Source: Clostridiales bacterium
GTDB lineage: Bacteria > Bacillota > Clostridia > Christensenellales > Aristaeellaceae
Length of the DNA stretch: 49,539 nt
Direction of reading: 5' to 3'
NCBI GenBank assembly: GCA_004556985.1
Contig: SFFC01000039.1
Location: 1 to 49,539, forward strand
Shown here: piece by piece, positions 10,482 through 25,566 of the stretch
How positions within the stretch are numbered: the first letter of the stretch is position 1
Layout: each line of letters opens with the position of its first letter
Position numbers and translations under genes: made by a program
The notes under the pieces: generated by a model
Database searches by the model: none
Told to the model about the DNA's origin: nothing
The model's input: the letters and a program-made list of their open reading frames with translations, nothing else

Positions 10482-11030
10482 TCAGAGCGCAAAGCCCATC
10501 GAGCGCATCGGCTTTTGCAGGCGCAGCGCCAGCAGCGCGGCCAGCAGGATCTTGACGACGTCGCCCGGCAGGAAGGGGATCACGCAGTAGGTCAGGCTGG
10601 TGACCAGGTTCATGCCCGTGATGACCATGAACCAGATCGTGCCGAAGAGATAGCAGACGGCCACGCCGACGACCATCGACAGGCAGAGCTTCGGGAAGCT
10701 GAAGCCGAGCCTGCGGGAGAGCAGGCCGACGAGCAGCGCGCAGAGGATGTAGCCCAGAATGTAGCCGCCGGTCTTGCCAAAGAGCACGGCCGGGCCGCTG
10801 GCAAAGCCGGAGAAGACCGGCACGCCGACCGCGCCCAGCAGCGCATAGGCGCACATCGACAGCGCGCCCCACTTCGCGCCCAGCAGCGCGCCGCACAGAT
10901 GTACGGCGAAGAGCGCGAGGTTGATGGGCACCATCGGCAGCGGAATCTGAATCTGGGAACAGACGGCGGTCAGCGCGGCGAAGAGCGCCGCGAGGACGAG
11001 GTTGCGGGTCAGCGCGGAACGGGAAGGCAT
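10482..11030 (-). CDS. bioY: BioY biotin transporter, ECF S-component
   Basis: 182 aa, about six membrane helices. BioY binds biotin in the membrane and hands it to a shared energy-coupling (EcfAA'T) module. Family motifs are clear: LFAALTAVCSQIQIPLP..PINLALF near the start, then LLGAVGVPVFSGFASGPAVLF and FGKTGGYILGYI, and PFLPGDVVKILLA near the end. No ATPase or BioN gene adjoins, so it probably uses the housekeeping ECF module. It has its own promoter, two BirA-like inverted repeats, and its own terminator. The start at 11030 has an AGGGAG site. Confidence 0.93.
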   Translation of the reverse strand: MPSRSALTRNLVLAALFAALTAVCSQIQIPLPMVPINLALFAVHLCGALLGAKWGALSMCAYALLGAVGVPVFSGFASGPAVLFGKTGGYILGYILCALLVGLLSRRLGFSFPKLCLSMVVGVAVCYLFGTIWFMVITGMNLVTSLTYCVIPFLPGDVVKILLAALLALRLQKPMRSMGFAL

Positions 11031-11047
11031 GAAGGAACACTCCCTTT

Positions 11048-11138
11048 TTGTAAACCTGATTTAGCTTTGAAAGTTGACGGAGAGAGTATAGCATGGCGAC
11101 GGCAGTTTGTCAACTTGAAAAAGAGATAAAGTTGACGA
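11048..11138 (-). promoter_or_regulatory. bioY promoter with two BirA-like operators
   Basis: The minus-strand promoter is TTGACA (11108-11113), 17 nt, TATACT (11085-11090; TGC-extended). In plus-strand orientation, TTGTCAAC-N16-GTTGACGA (11107-11138) covers the -35 box. A second copy, TTGTAAAC-N17-GTTGACGG (11048-11080), covers the predicted start site. The half-site TTGTAAACC equals the known BirA operator half. The assignment to BirA is inferred. Confidence 0.6.
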
Positions 11139-11173
11139 AGGAACCGGGACGCGCGGCAAACGCATTTCCGGGA

Positions 11174-11202
11174 TTGTGTTTTTTCCCGGGTTCTGTTACA
11201 AT
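11174..11202 (+). promoter_or_regulatory. argS promoter
   Basis: TTGTGT (11174-11179), a 17-nt spacer and TACAAT (11197-11202) lie about 100 nt before the argS start. No T-box leader pattern was seen in that leader. Confidence 0.6.
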
Positions 11203-11302
11203 AAAATGCAATGCTTTTTTCCCTTTGCGCCCGCGCATCTGCGGGATGGCGCAGGAAAAGGGCGCCATGAACCAACCACCAGACGAGGAGAGATTGCCTG
11301 TT

Positions 11303-13015
11303 ATGGATATGAAGAAGAGGATTGCCGAGCGCATCGCCTCCGCGGCGCAGAGCAGCTTTGAGGGCTGCGCCATCACCGCGCAGGAGCTGGCCGCGATGCT
11401 TGAGATTCCGCCGGAGAAGAAGCTGGGCGACTTTGCCCTGCCGTGCTTCCGGCTTTCGAAGAGCCTGCGCAAGGCGCCGCCGATGATCGCGGCCGCGCTC
11501 TCGGAGCACCTTGCGTGCGAGGAGATCGACCATGTGGAGGTCGTGGGCGGCTACCTGAACGTGTTCCTGAGCCGGACGTTCCTGGCGCGCAGCATCGTCG
11601 AGGCGGTGCTTTCGCAGCCGGGCCGCTGGGGATCGAGCGACGCCGGCAAGGGGAAGACGGTGTGCCTTGACTATTCCTCCATCAACATCGCCAAGCGCTT
11701 CCACATCGGCCACCTGTCCACGACGATGCTGGGCCACAGCCTGAAGCGCATCTACGACTTCAACGGCTACACGACCGTGGGCATCAACCACCTGGGCGAC
11801 TGGGGCACGCAGTTCGGCAAGATGATCTGCGCCTACAAGAAGTGGGGCAGCCGCGAAGCAGTCGAGGCCGGCGGCGTGCAGGCGATGGTCGACCTCTACG
11901 TCCGCTTCCACCAGGAGGCGGAGAAGGATCCCGCCCTGGAGGACGAGGGCCGCGCCTGGTTCAAGAAGATCGAGGACGGCGACCCCGAGGCGATGGAGAT
12001 CTTCACCTGGTTCAAGGAGGTCACGCTTCAGGACACCCAGCGCGTCTACGACCTGCTCGGCGTGACGTTTGATTCCTACGCGGGCGAGAGCTTCTACAAC
12101 GACAAGATGCAGCCGGTGATCGACGAGCTGCGCGAGAAGGGCCTGCTGACGAAGTCCCAGGGCGCGGAGGTCGTCATGCTCGAGGACTATGGCATGCCGC
12201 CGGCGCTCGTCCTGCGCAGCGACGGCGCGACGCTCTACATCACGCGCGACCTCGCTGCGGCGTTCTACCGCCAGAACACCTACCACTTCGACAAGTGTCT
12301 CTACGTCGTCGCCTACCAGCAGAACCTGCACTTCAAGCAGCTCTTCAAGATCATCGAGCTGATGGGCCATGACTGGTACAAGGGCATGGAGCACGTCTCC
12401 TTCGGCATGGTCTCCTACGAGGGCCGCGCGCTCTCCACGCGCGAGGGCTACGTCGTCTACCTCGAGGATCTGCTCAACAAGGCGATCGAGAAGGCACGGG
12501 AGATCATCGAGCAGAAGAGCCCGAACCTGCAAAACAAGGACGAGGTCGCGCGCCAGGTCGGCGTCGGCGCGGTCGTCTACTTCGACCTGCACAACGACCG
12601 CAACAAGGATATCGACTTCCGCTGGGAGCGCGCGCTCAACTTCGACGGCGAGACCGGCCCGTATGTGCAGTACACGCACGCGCGCTGCTGCTCCGTGCTG
12701 CGCAAGGCGGGCGAGGTCAGCGACGCGCCGGACTATGCCGCGCTCACGGACGACGAGGCGAGCGACGTGCTGATGCTGCTCTCCCGCTTCCCGGAGACGG
12801 TGCGCAAGGCGATGGAGCAGAGCGAGCCCTCGCTCATCACCCGGCACACGACGCAGCTGGCGCAGGCCTACAACAAATACTACTTCGAGCACAGGATCGT
12901 CGAGGAGGGCGACCCGCAGGGAACGGCGGCGCGCCTCGCGCTGACCAGCGCCGTGCGCGACGTCATCAAAACGGGCCTCTATCTGATCGGCGTCGAGGCG
13001 CCGGAGCGCATGTAA
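11303..13015 (+). CDS. argS: Arginyl-tRNA synthetase
   Basis: 570 aa class I aminoacyl-tRNA synthetase that charges tRNA-Arg. The ATG at 11303 is chosen for GAGGAGAG ten bases upstream; the open frame further upstream has no family similarity. The N-terminal Add-1 tRNA-binding domain (GDFALPCFRLSKSLRKAP) is present. HIGH appears as FHIGHLSTTMLG near residue 134, and the KMSKS loop is degenerate (GRALSTREG), as usual for ArgRS. The C-terminal DALR anticodon domain includes MEQSEPSLITRHTTQLAQA and NKYYFEHRIVEE. The DUF815 ATPase gene follows after 28 nt and is probably co-transcribed. Confidence 0.96.
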   Translation: MDMKKRIAERIASAAQSSFEGCAITAQELAAMLEIPPEKKLGDFALPCFRLSKSLRKAPPMIAAALSEHLACEEIDHVEVVGGYLNVFLSRTFLARSIVEAVLSQPGRWGSSDAGKGKTVCLDYSSINIAKRFHIGHLSTTMLGHSLKRIYDFNGYTTVGINHLGDWGTQFGKMICAYKKWGSREAVEAGGVQAMVDLYVRFHQEAEKDPALEDEGRAWFKKIEDGDPEAMEIFTWFKEVTLQDTQRVYDLLGVTFDSYAGESFYNDKMQPVIDELREKGLLTKSQGAEVVMLEDYGMPPALVLRSDGATLYITRDLAAAFYRQNTYHFDKCLYVVAYQQNLHFKQLFKIIELMGHDWYKGMEHVSFGMVSYEGRALSTREGYVVYLEDLLNKAIEKAREIIEQKSPNLQNKDEVARQVGVGAVVYFDLHNDRNKDIDFRWERALNFDGETGPYVQYTHARCCSVLRKAGEVSDAPDYAALTDDEASDVLMLLSRFPETVRKAMEQSEPSLITRHTTQLAQAYNKYYFEHRIVEEGDPQGTAARLALTSAVRDVIKTGLYLIGVEAPERM

Positions 13016-13043
13016 ACTGCACAGAGGAAGAAAGGAAGCCGGC

Positions 13044-14375
13044 ATGATGGACATTCATGAACTGCGGGAGCTGATGCTCGACCTCAACTGCATGACCGCG
13101 CTGCGCCACGTGATGCGCAACCCGGCGATTGCGGCGCTCAACGCGCTGCTGCAGCTCTGCGCGCAGGATGATGCGGATCCCGACGCACTGACGAAGGGCT
13201 ACTGCGACGTCTACGACGCCTGGCTCAGTGCGGCGGCGAAGGGACGGGGCGGCTTTGCGCGCGAGGCGCTGGAGGCTGTGCTCTTTGACGAGAGCCCGGC
13301 GGCGGCGTTGTGCGCGCGACTGGACGCCTCCGAGCTGCCCTACAGCCTGATGAACGCGCTGGCGCACGATCTGGAGGCGCTGGGGCGGCTGACGGCGGTG
13401 GAGCCGGCCATGCTGCTGCTGCTGTGCGAGCGCGCGGGCATGGAGGGCAAGACGGCGGCGCGGCTGCCGATGTGGGAGCCGGCGATGAACGCCGAGCCGT
13501 TTGACCCGCGCATGGACAGGGCGATGCTCACCCGCGAGGGCGCCCGGCGCGTGGCGGCCTTCTTCCGCAGGCACGGCAGCGGGCTGTTCGCGCAGTACCC
13601 GGGCTGCACCTGGGTCGGCGTCAGCGAGCGCTACCCGCTGGGGCTGCGCGGCGTGCGCGAGCCGGATCCGATCCGGCTGGAGGACATGGTGCTCTACGAA
13701 AAGGAGCGCGGCATCCTCGTGGAGAACACGCAGCGGCTGCTCTCCGGCCGGCAGGCCTGCAACATCCTGCTCTACGGCGACAAGGGCACGGGCAAGAGCG
13801 CGACGGTCAAGGCGCTGCTCTCGAGCTTCTGGCTCGAGGGCCTGCGCATCGTCGAGGTGCCGCTGGCGCATCTGACGAACCTGCCGACGATCTTCTCCAT
13901 CCTGCGCGAGCAGCCGGGCAAATTCATCGTCTTCGTCGACGACCTCGCGTTCAACGACTCCTGCCCGGAATACACGGCGCTCAAGACGGTGCTCGAGGGC
14001 GGGCTGGAGGCGCGGCCGGCGAACGTCGTCGTCTATGCGACGAGCAACCGGCGCAACATCGTGCGCCAGCGCTTCTCCGAGCGGCAGGACGACGTCAACG
14101 AGCGCGACACGCTCGAGGAAAAATTCTCCCTGGCCGACCGCTTCGACCTGCGCCTGACCTTCACGGCCCCGACGCAGGAGGAATACTTCACCATCGTGCG
14201 CGCGCTGCTCGACGCGCGCGGCATCGAATACGACTGGGAGACGCTTATGCCCCGGGCTCGCGCCTGGACGGTCAGCCACAGCGGCTGCTCGCCGCGCATC
14301 GCCAGGCAGTTTGTCGACCTGGTCGCGGGGGAGCAGGCTGGCGAGGCGCAGCAGGCACAGGAACAAACGGATTAA
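13044..14375 (+). CDS. DUF815-family AAA+ ATPase
   Basis: 443 aa. The N-terminal 220 residues are helical and alanine/leucine rich. The C-terminal half is an ATP-binding module of the DUF815 family: Walker A is LYGDKGTGKSATVKAL, Walker B is KFIVFVDDLAF, sensor-1-like is VVVYATSNRRNI, and an arginine-containing segment LADRFDLRLTF follows. The biochemical role of the family is not established. It lies 28 nt behind argS with an AAAGGAAG site and is closed by a terminator at 14396. The C-terminal tail is Glu/Gln/Ala rich. Two adjacent ATGs (13044 and 13047) are possible. Confidence 0.85.
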   Translation: MMDIHELRELMLDLNCMTALRHVMRNPAIAALNALLQLCAQDDADPDALTKGYCDVYDAWLSAAAKGRGGFAREALEAVLFDESPAAALCARLDASELPYSLMNALAHDLEALGRLTAVEPAMLLLLCERAGMEGKTAARLPMWEPAMNAEPFDPRMDRAMLTREGARRVAAFFRRHGSGLFAQYPGCTWVGVSERYPLGLRGVREPDPIRLEDMVLYEKERGILVENTQRLLSGRQACNILLYGDKGTGKSATVKALLSSFWLEGLRIVEVPLAHLTNLPTIFSILREQPGKFIVFVDDLAFNDSCPEYTALKTVLEGGLEARPANVVVYATSNRRNIVRQRFSERQDDVNERDTLEEKFSLADRFDLRLTFTAPTQEEYFTIVRALLDARGIEYDWETLMPRARAWTVSHSGCSPRIARQFVDLVAGEQAGEAQQAQEQTD

Positions 14376-14395
14376 CCGGAATCGAAAAAAGAGAA

Positions 14396-14433
14396 GAGAG
14401 GGCGTTCCGTCTGGGCTGGGGGAACGCCCTCTC
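14396..14433 (+). terminator. Hairpin terminator after the DUF815 gene
   Basis: The 13-bp perfect stem GAGAGGGCGTTCC / GGAACGCCCTCTC has a 12-nt loop. The downstream T-tract is weak (TTGCGGCTTTAT); on the opposite strand a run of T residues follows, so it could also work in reverse. Confidence 0.7.
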
Positions 14434-14460
14434 TTGCGGCTTTATACTGTTTTGCGGCTA

Positions 14461-14557
14461 AACCGGCATGATGCCGGTTGCATTTCCGACGAAGTGATGG
14501 TTGTCCAGTTGCTTTGTGCCCGAGACCGGAGCCTTGCAGATGAACTTACAGAGTAAA
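14461..14557 (+). repeat. Element E1, copy a (palindrome plus 80-nt core)
   Basis: It opens with the perfect 19-nt palindrome AACCGGCATGATGCCGGTT (14461-14479). A core follows that begins GCATTTCCGACGAAG and ends GAACTTACAGAGTAAAC. The core is identical, over about 80 nt, to the minus strand of 35384-35463. It lies between a terminator and the next promoter, so it is intergenic and probably untranscribed by neighbours. Confidence 0.85.
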
Positions 14558-14667
14558 CATAATGCTGATTTTGCGGCAGAAAAAAGAAAAAAGTGGAGAA
14601 TGATTAGAGAACATGGGCGGCCGTCGGGACGCGTCGGCCCAAAAAAGATGGCAAAGCGGCGGCGGTC

Positions 14668-14678
14668 TGTGGTATACT
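14668..14678 (+). promoter_or_regulatory. Extended -10 promoter of the anchored hypothetical protein
   Basis: TGTGGTATACT carries an extended -10 (TGGTATACT, core 14673-14678) without a good -35. It lies about 80 nt before the ATG at 14759. The same TGTGGTATAMT string occurs in three other promoters of this window. Confidence 0.6.
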
Positions 14679-14758
14679 AAAGCGGCAGAGTCGGGAAAGC
14701 ACGGCGGGCGGGGAAAAGCCCCGCAGGCGGCCGGTGCGCCGCAAATCGGGGAGGAGCC

Positions 14759-15313
14759 ATGAGCGCAAAGAAGAAAAGAAGCCGCCTGCTCGGCGGATTG
14801 ACGGCTGTGTTGGGATTTGCCTGTGCGCTGGTGCTGGGCGCGCTGTTTTACGGGTCGATGGTCTATCAGCATGCAGGAGAGCGGCCGGCGGAGGGCGCGC
14901 GGCTGACGCAGACCCCTGCGCCGCTGGGGACGGCGGGCGCGCAGTTTCCCGGCGCAGCGCTGGAGCTTTCGGAGGGCACGCTGATTCACGAGGCGGCGGA
15001 GGATGTTCGTGTGGGCGGGGAAGTTTGCCGCGTGCTCACGCGGACGTATCGGCTGGAGGACGGCACGCAGGCCCGGGCCGTCAGCGCAGCGCCGGCGGCA
15101 TATCTGGAGTGGCTTGCGCAGGAGGGCTTCATGCCGCAGCTCATCACGGGCTTCATCGTGGCCGGCATGGACGCCGTCTGCGAGGCGCGCGGGGAGGAGA
15201 CGGCGTTGGCCGCGCGCAACGGGGACTTTGTCTATCTGATCCTGGCCACGGCGCAGGAGCAGGCGATGTACGCGCTGGGCGCGGGGGCGTCGCTGGAGAC
15301 GTCGGAAGAGTAA
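14759..15313 (+). CDS. Membrane-anchored or exported hypothetical protein
   Basis: 184 aa, not recognised. A basic N-terminus (MSAKKKRSRLL) precedes one hydrophobic helix of about 25 residues (GGLTAVLGFACALVLGALFYG), so it is probably a type II-anchored extracytoplasmic protein. The remaining 145 residues form a soluble domain with two cysteines (VCRVL and AVCEARGE) that could pair outside the cell. GGGAGGAG lies just upstream of the ATG. It is monocistronic, with an extended -10 promoter upstream and a terminator at 15316. Its position immediately before rpoB, where rplL normally sits, says nothing about function. Confidence 0.65.
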   Translation: MSAKKKRSRLLGGLTAVLGFACALVLGALFYGSMVYQHAGERPAEGARLTQTPAPLGTAGAQFPGAALELSEGTLIHEAAEDVRVGGEVCRVLTRTYRLEDGTQARAVSAAPAAYLEWLAQEGFMPQLITGFIVAGMDAVCEARGEETALAARNGDFVYLILATAQEQAMYALGAGASLETSEE

Positions 15314-15315
15314 AA

Positions 15316-15338
15316 GCGGGGAACGCCCCGCCTTTTTC
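15316..15338 (+). terminator. Intrinsic terminator
   Basis: The stem GCGGGG / CCCCGC with loop AACG is followed by CTTTTTC. It separates the hypothetical gene from the rpoB promoter. Confidence 0.8.
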
Positions 15339-15455
15339 TTTTGGGAAAAATGTCCCGGAAAACAAAAAAACCGCCCGATCGGCGGCTGTCGAAGCAGGGA
15401 TATTACGGAAATTCACACTTTTCGAAAATATTTTACGCAAAATGTCCAGAAATGC

Positions 15456-15484
15456 TTGACAGGGCTTTAAAAAAGGAATACAAT
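15456..15484 (+). promoter_or_regulatory. rpoB promoter
   Basis: A perfect -35 TTGACA (15456-15461), a 17-nt spacer and -10 TACAAT (15479-15484) predict a start near 15491, leaving a leader of about 160 nt before rpoB. Confidence 0.85.
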
Positions 15485-15587
15485 ACTATATTGCATCAGT
15501 ATGCAAAATAGGCATGGTGTGCCCGGGAGGCAGTTCCCCGCCCTCTCATTGTACAACGGTTTGCCCCGTTTGGCAATGGTCAGTTTC

Positions 15588-15604
15588 GGGCGCCGCCCAT
15601 TTTT
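15588..15604 (+). terminator. Possible attenuator hairpin in the rpoB leader
   Basis: GGGC-GCC-GCCC followed by ATTTTT lies inside the leader, about 50 nt before the rpoB start. The upstream leader contains GGTTTGCC and GGCAA stretches that could form alternative pairings. The stem is short, so this is tentative. Confidence 0.35.
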
Positions 15605-15652
15605 ATGCATACGTCCTTTGCAGTGCTTAACAAGTTAGGGGTGATGGCATTC

Positions 15653-19491
<3,839 letters not shown>

Positions 19492-19519
19492 TTGTCGCCG
19501 GTATGTATGCAACAACGCC

Positions 19520-19543
19520 CCGCCGCGCATTCCGGCGCGGCGG
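19520..19543 (+). other. GC-rich hairpin between rpoB and rpoC
   Basis: The 9-bp stem CCGCCGCGC / GCGCGGCGG with loop ATTCCG has no T-tract after it. It is more likely an RNA-processing or stability structure than a terminator. Confidence 0.5.
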
Positions 19544-19589
19544 CGGCATTCAGGTTATTTCTTGAACTGCAAGAAGGGAGTGTACCCCT

Positions 19590-23210
<3,621 letters not shown>

Positions 23211-23254
23211 GCGCAGGGGCGAAGGCCCGGAATCATCTGAATCCATACGACAAA

Positions 23255-23305
23255 CGGGCCGCCCGGAGGACGTGGTTTCCTCCGGGCGGCCCGCTTTGCT
23301 CATTT
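23255..23305 (+). terminator. Strong terminator after rpoC
   Basis: A 16-bp stem, CGGGCCGCCCGGAGGA (23255-23270) with TCCTCCGGGCGGCCCG (23278-23293), is followed by CTTTGCTCATTTTT. It overlaps the end of the convergent small gene. Confidence 0.88.
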
Positions 23306-23575
23306 TTGCTCCCTGTGGAACGCGATCTCCGAGGGATCGTTGTTCGGATTGTCCTTGCCGACATTGCCCTGCGGCTTGAGTGTATGAATGGCGTAGAGCT
23401 GGGAGAGCGAGCGCGCCTCGCCCTCGTTTTCCGGCACCTGCTGCATCAGCCCGGTGCATTCCGTGGCGCTCTGCACGTTGCGGCGCGTGTGGAAGGATTC
23501 GTCCGCGGTCTCCTGACGCGCGGGCGGATTCCATTGCCATGCGGCGGATGTATGGCGTCGTTCCTGTCTGCTCAT
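23300..23575 (-). CDS. Small conserved hypothetical protein (TECTGL motif)
   Basis: 91 aa. The start MSRQERRHTS at 23575 has GGGAGG upstream on the minus strand; the longer frame to 23659 lacks a site. The first 40 residues are polar and rich in Gln, Arg and His. The central stretch NVQSATECTGLMQQVPENEG followed by LSQLYAIH resembles a short motif recalled from uncharacterised clostridial proteins of 50-90 residues; this is from memory, not a search. No membrane segment or signal is present. It is convergent with rpoC and shares the terminator region. Function unknown. Confidence 0.65.
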   Translation of the reverse strand: MSRQERRHTSAAWQWNPPARQETADESFHTRRNVQSATECTGLMQQVPENEGEARSLSQLYAIHTLKPQGNVGKDNPNNDPSEIAFHREQK

Positions 23576-23658
23576 TGCGTGGCCTCCCATCTGGTCTTCT
23601 CCTTTATAGAATGCCGGAGGCGGCGCGTTTGACACAGGAAAAAGATTCCATGAAAGCA

Positions 23659-24579
23659 TTATGGAGCGCTCAGCAGCGCAGCGAGCTCAGGCGGCAGCGG
23701 CTCGTGCAGCTCGATTTGCGTGCCCGTGATGGGCTGTGTGCAGCAAAGGTGTGCGCTGTGCAGCGCGAAGCGGCCGGAGAGCGCGGGATGCTCCGTGCCA
23801 TAGAGATAGTCCCCCACGATCGGGCAGCCGATGGAGGCGAGATGGACGCGGATCTGATGCGTGCGCCCCGTCTCAAGGCGCAGGCGCAGGAGCGCGCGGC
23901 CGTTTTGAACCGCCTCGACGCGGTAATGCGTCACAGCCCTTCGGCCGGAGGGGTCGACGCAGCGCCGCGCGCCCGTGCCCGGACGCGCGATGGGCGCGTC
24001 GATGACGCCGCTGTCCTGTGCGGGGACGCCCTGCGTGACGGCGAGGTACTCGCGCAGGAAGGCGTCGCTGTGCAGCTGGGCGGTCAGCAGTCGCTGAGCG
24101 TGCGCGTGGCGTGCGACGACGAGCAGGCCGCTGGTGCCCTTGTCGAGCCGGTTGACGGGATGATAGTGAAAGGTCTGCGCGTCGGCGCCCAGCAGCGCGA
24201 TGAGCTGCTCGCGCAGCGTCCCCGTGCGGATATGGGTGCTGGGCAGCGTCGCCAGCGGCGCGCCCTTGGCGGCGACCAGCATGTCCTCGTCGAGATAGCG
24301 GATGAAGGAGGGCGGGAGCGCTTTCTCGCCAGGAGCGGCCGCATCGCAAGGGACGGTTTCATCGCCGGGGAGGATTTCATCGCAGGGAAGCAGGAGCGTG
24401 ACGACCTCGCCTGCGTGAAGGATGCGGTCAGCACGCGCCGGCTCGCCGTTGACCCGCACGCCGCCCTGCACCTTCAGGCGGCGGAAGGCATGCGCGCCGA
24501 GCTGAAAGCGTCGCGGCACGACGGAGCGGATGGCGCGCCCCTCGTCCTCGGGCGCGACGGTATAGGTGAGCATGCGCAT
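23659..24579 (-). CDS. RluA-family pseudouridine synthase
   Basis: 306 aa. It isomerises uridine to pseudouridine in rRNA or tRNA. An N-terminal S4-like RNA-binding domain (FQLGAHAFRRLKVQGGVRVN) is followed by the catalytic domain with HPVNRLDKGTSGLLVVA, whose Asp is the nucleophile, then RTHQIRVHLASIGCPIVGD and FALHSAHL. Start 24579 is used because GGAGGGG lies six bases before it. A probable promoter on the minus strand has TGTGGTATAAT at 24611-24621. Which RNA position it modifies (RluD- or RluC-like) cannot be told. Confidence 0.92.
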   Translation of the reverse strand: MRMLTYTVAPEDEGRAIRSVVPRRFQLGAHAFRRLKVQGGVRVNGEPARADRILHAGEVVTLLLPCDEILPGDETVPCDAAAPGEKALPPSFIRYLDEDMLVAAKGAPLATLPSTHIRTGTLREQLIALLGADAQTFHYHPVNRLDKGTSGLLVVARHAHAQRLLTAQLHSDAFLREYLAVTQGVPAQDSGVIDAPIARPGTGARRCVDPSGRRAVTHYRVEAVQNGRALLRLRLETGRTHQIRVHLASIGCPIVGDYLYGTEHPALSGRFALHSAHLCCTQPITGTQIELHEPLPPELAALLSAP

Positions 24580-24610
24580 AAAGAACCCCTCCGCATCAGA
24601 AAGTGGGCCC

Positions 24611-24662
24611 ATTATACCACAGAGCGGGGTCAGTTGACAAAGTCCGGGCGGAAAGCTACAAT
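24611..24662. promoter_or_regulatory. Divergent promoters for the pseudouridine synthase and the Hsp70-like operon
   Basis: On the plus strand, TTGACA (24634-24639), 17 nt and TACAAT (24657-24662) drive the operon starting at 24711. On the minus strand, the extended -10 TGTGGTATAAT (24611-24621) faces the synthase gene. The two lie back to back. Confidence 0.75.
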
Positions 24663-24710
24663 GAAAGCCAGGAATGAAAGCCGGGAATAAACTGGAAAAG
24701 AGGCGGAAGC

Positions 24711-25553
24711 ATGGAGGCATACGCGGCGTTCGAGGCGCGGCAGGCGGACATTCGGGAGCGGCTGCTGGCGGCGAAGGATCCCGCCGGGGCGGTCTCCGCG
24801 GCGACGATGGCGATGGAGCAGATCGCGGCGGAGTTGGCGCAGGAGGAGAGCGATGGCATGGCGCGCCAGCGCCAGCAGGCCGTGCTGGCGGCGCTGCGGC
24901 GCGCGCCCGTGCTGCTGCGCGCCCCGCAGGCGCAGGGGCGGCTCATCCTTGACGGCGCGCAGGAAAAGGGCGGCGGCGTCAGAAAGGGCCTTTTGGCGGC
25001 GGGCGCGCTGCTGCTCGGCGCATTGGCGCTCTTTGAGCTCATCGACGGGCGGCCGCTCTTCGCGGCGCTTCAAATCGCGGGCGCGGCGCTGCTGGCGCTG
25101 GGCGGCGCGAGGGCTCCGCAGGCGCAGAGCGCGCGGGCGGAGGCAACGCTCAGCGTCGACGCGGACGCGCTGCTGCGCGCGCTGGGCGAGCTGTGCCGGG
25201 CGGCGGATGTCTGCGTGAGCGATCTGGCGCTGCTGGAGCGCGACGGCGCGGCGGCGCGCCTGAGCGGGGAGGCGGACGAGGCGATGCTCGACCTGCTCGT
25301 TTCGCTCCTGGAGGCGCGCGCGACGGGGCGAGCGGACGTCGCGCTGCGCAGCCTCGACCAGGCGGAGACATATCTCAGGCGGCTGGGCGTGACGCCGGTA
25401 TGGTTTGAGCGCGGGAACGCGGAGAGCGCGCGGATGTTCGACCTGCTGCCCACGCTCAGCGGGGAGAGGACGATCCGCCCCGCGCTGATGAAGGATGGAA
25501 GGCTGATCCGCCGCGGCGTGGCGGCCTGCGCTGCGGCCGTGCAGGCGCGCTGA
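24711..25553 (+). CDS. Membrane protein encoded with the Hsp70-like ATPase, unknown function
   Basis: 280 aa, not recognised. Residues 1-70 are charged and helical, rich in Ala, Glu and Gln, and could form a coiled coil. Two closely spaced hydrophobic helices follow at roughly 91-130 (KGLLAAGALLLGALALFEL and PLFAALQIAGAALLALGG), a hairpin that would leave both ends in the cytoplasm. The C-terminal 145 residues are soluble and helical with several Cys (CRAADVCVSD). The gene has its own TTGACA/TACAAT promoter. The Hsp70-like gene begins 13 nt after its stop, so the two are surely co-transcribed and probably act together at the membrane. Confidence 0.7.
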   Translation: MEAYAAFEARQADIRERLLAAKDPAGAVSAATMAMEQIAAELAQEESDGMARQRQQAVLAALRRAPVLLRAPQAQGRLILDGAQEKGGGVRKGLLAAGALLLGALALFELIDGRPLFAALQIAGAALLALGGARAPQAQSARAEATLSVDADALLRALGELCRAADVCVSDLALLERDGAAARLSGEADEAMLDLLVSLLEARATGRADVALRSLDQAETYLRRLGVTPVWFERGNAESARMFDLLPTLSGERTIRPALMKDGRLIRRGVAACAAAVQAR

Positions 25554-25566
25554 AGGGAGAAGGACG

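Noticed and set aside
11203..11302. T-box or other riboswitch before argS.
   Set aside because: No T-box consensus or antiterminator/terminator pair in the 100-nt leader.
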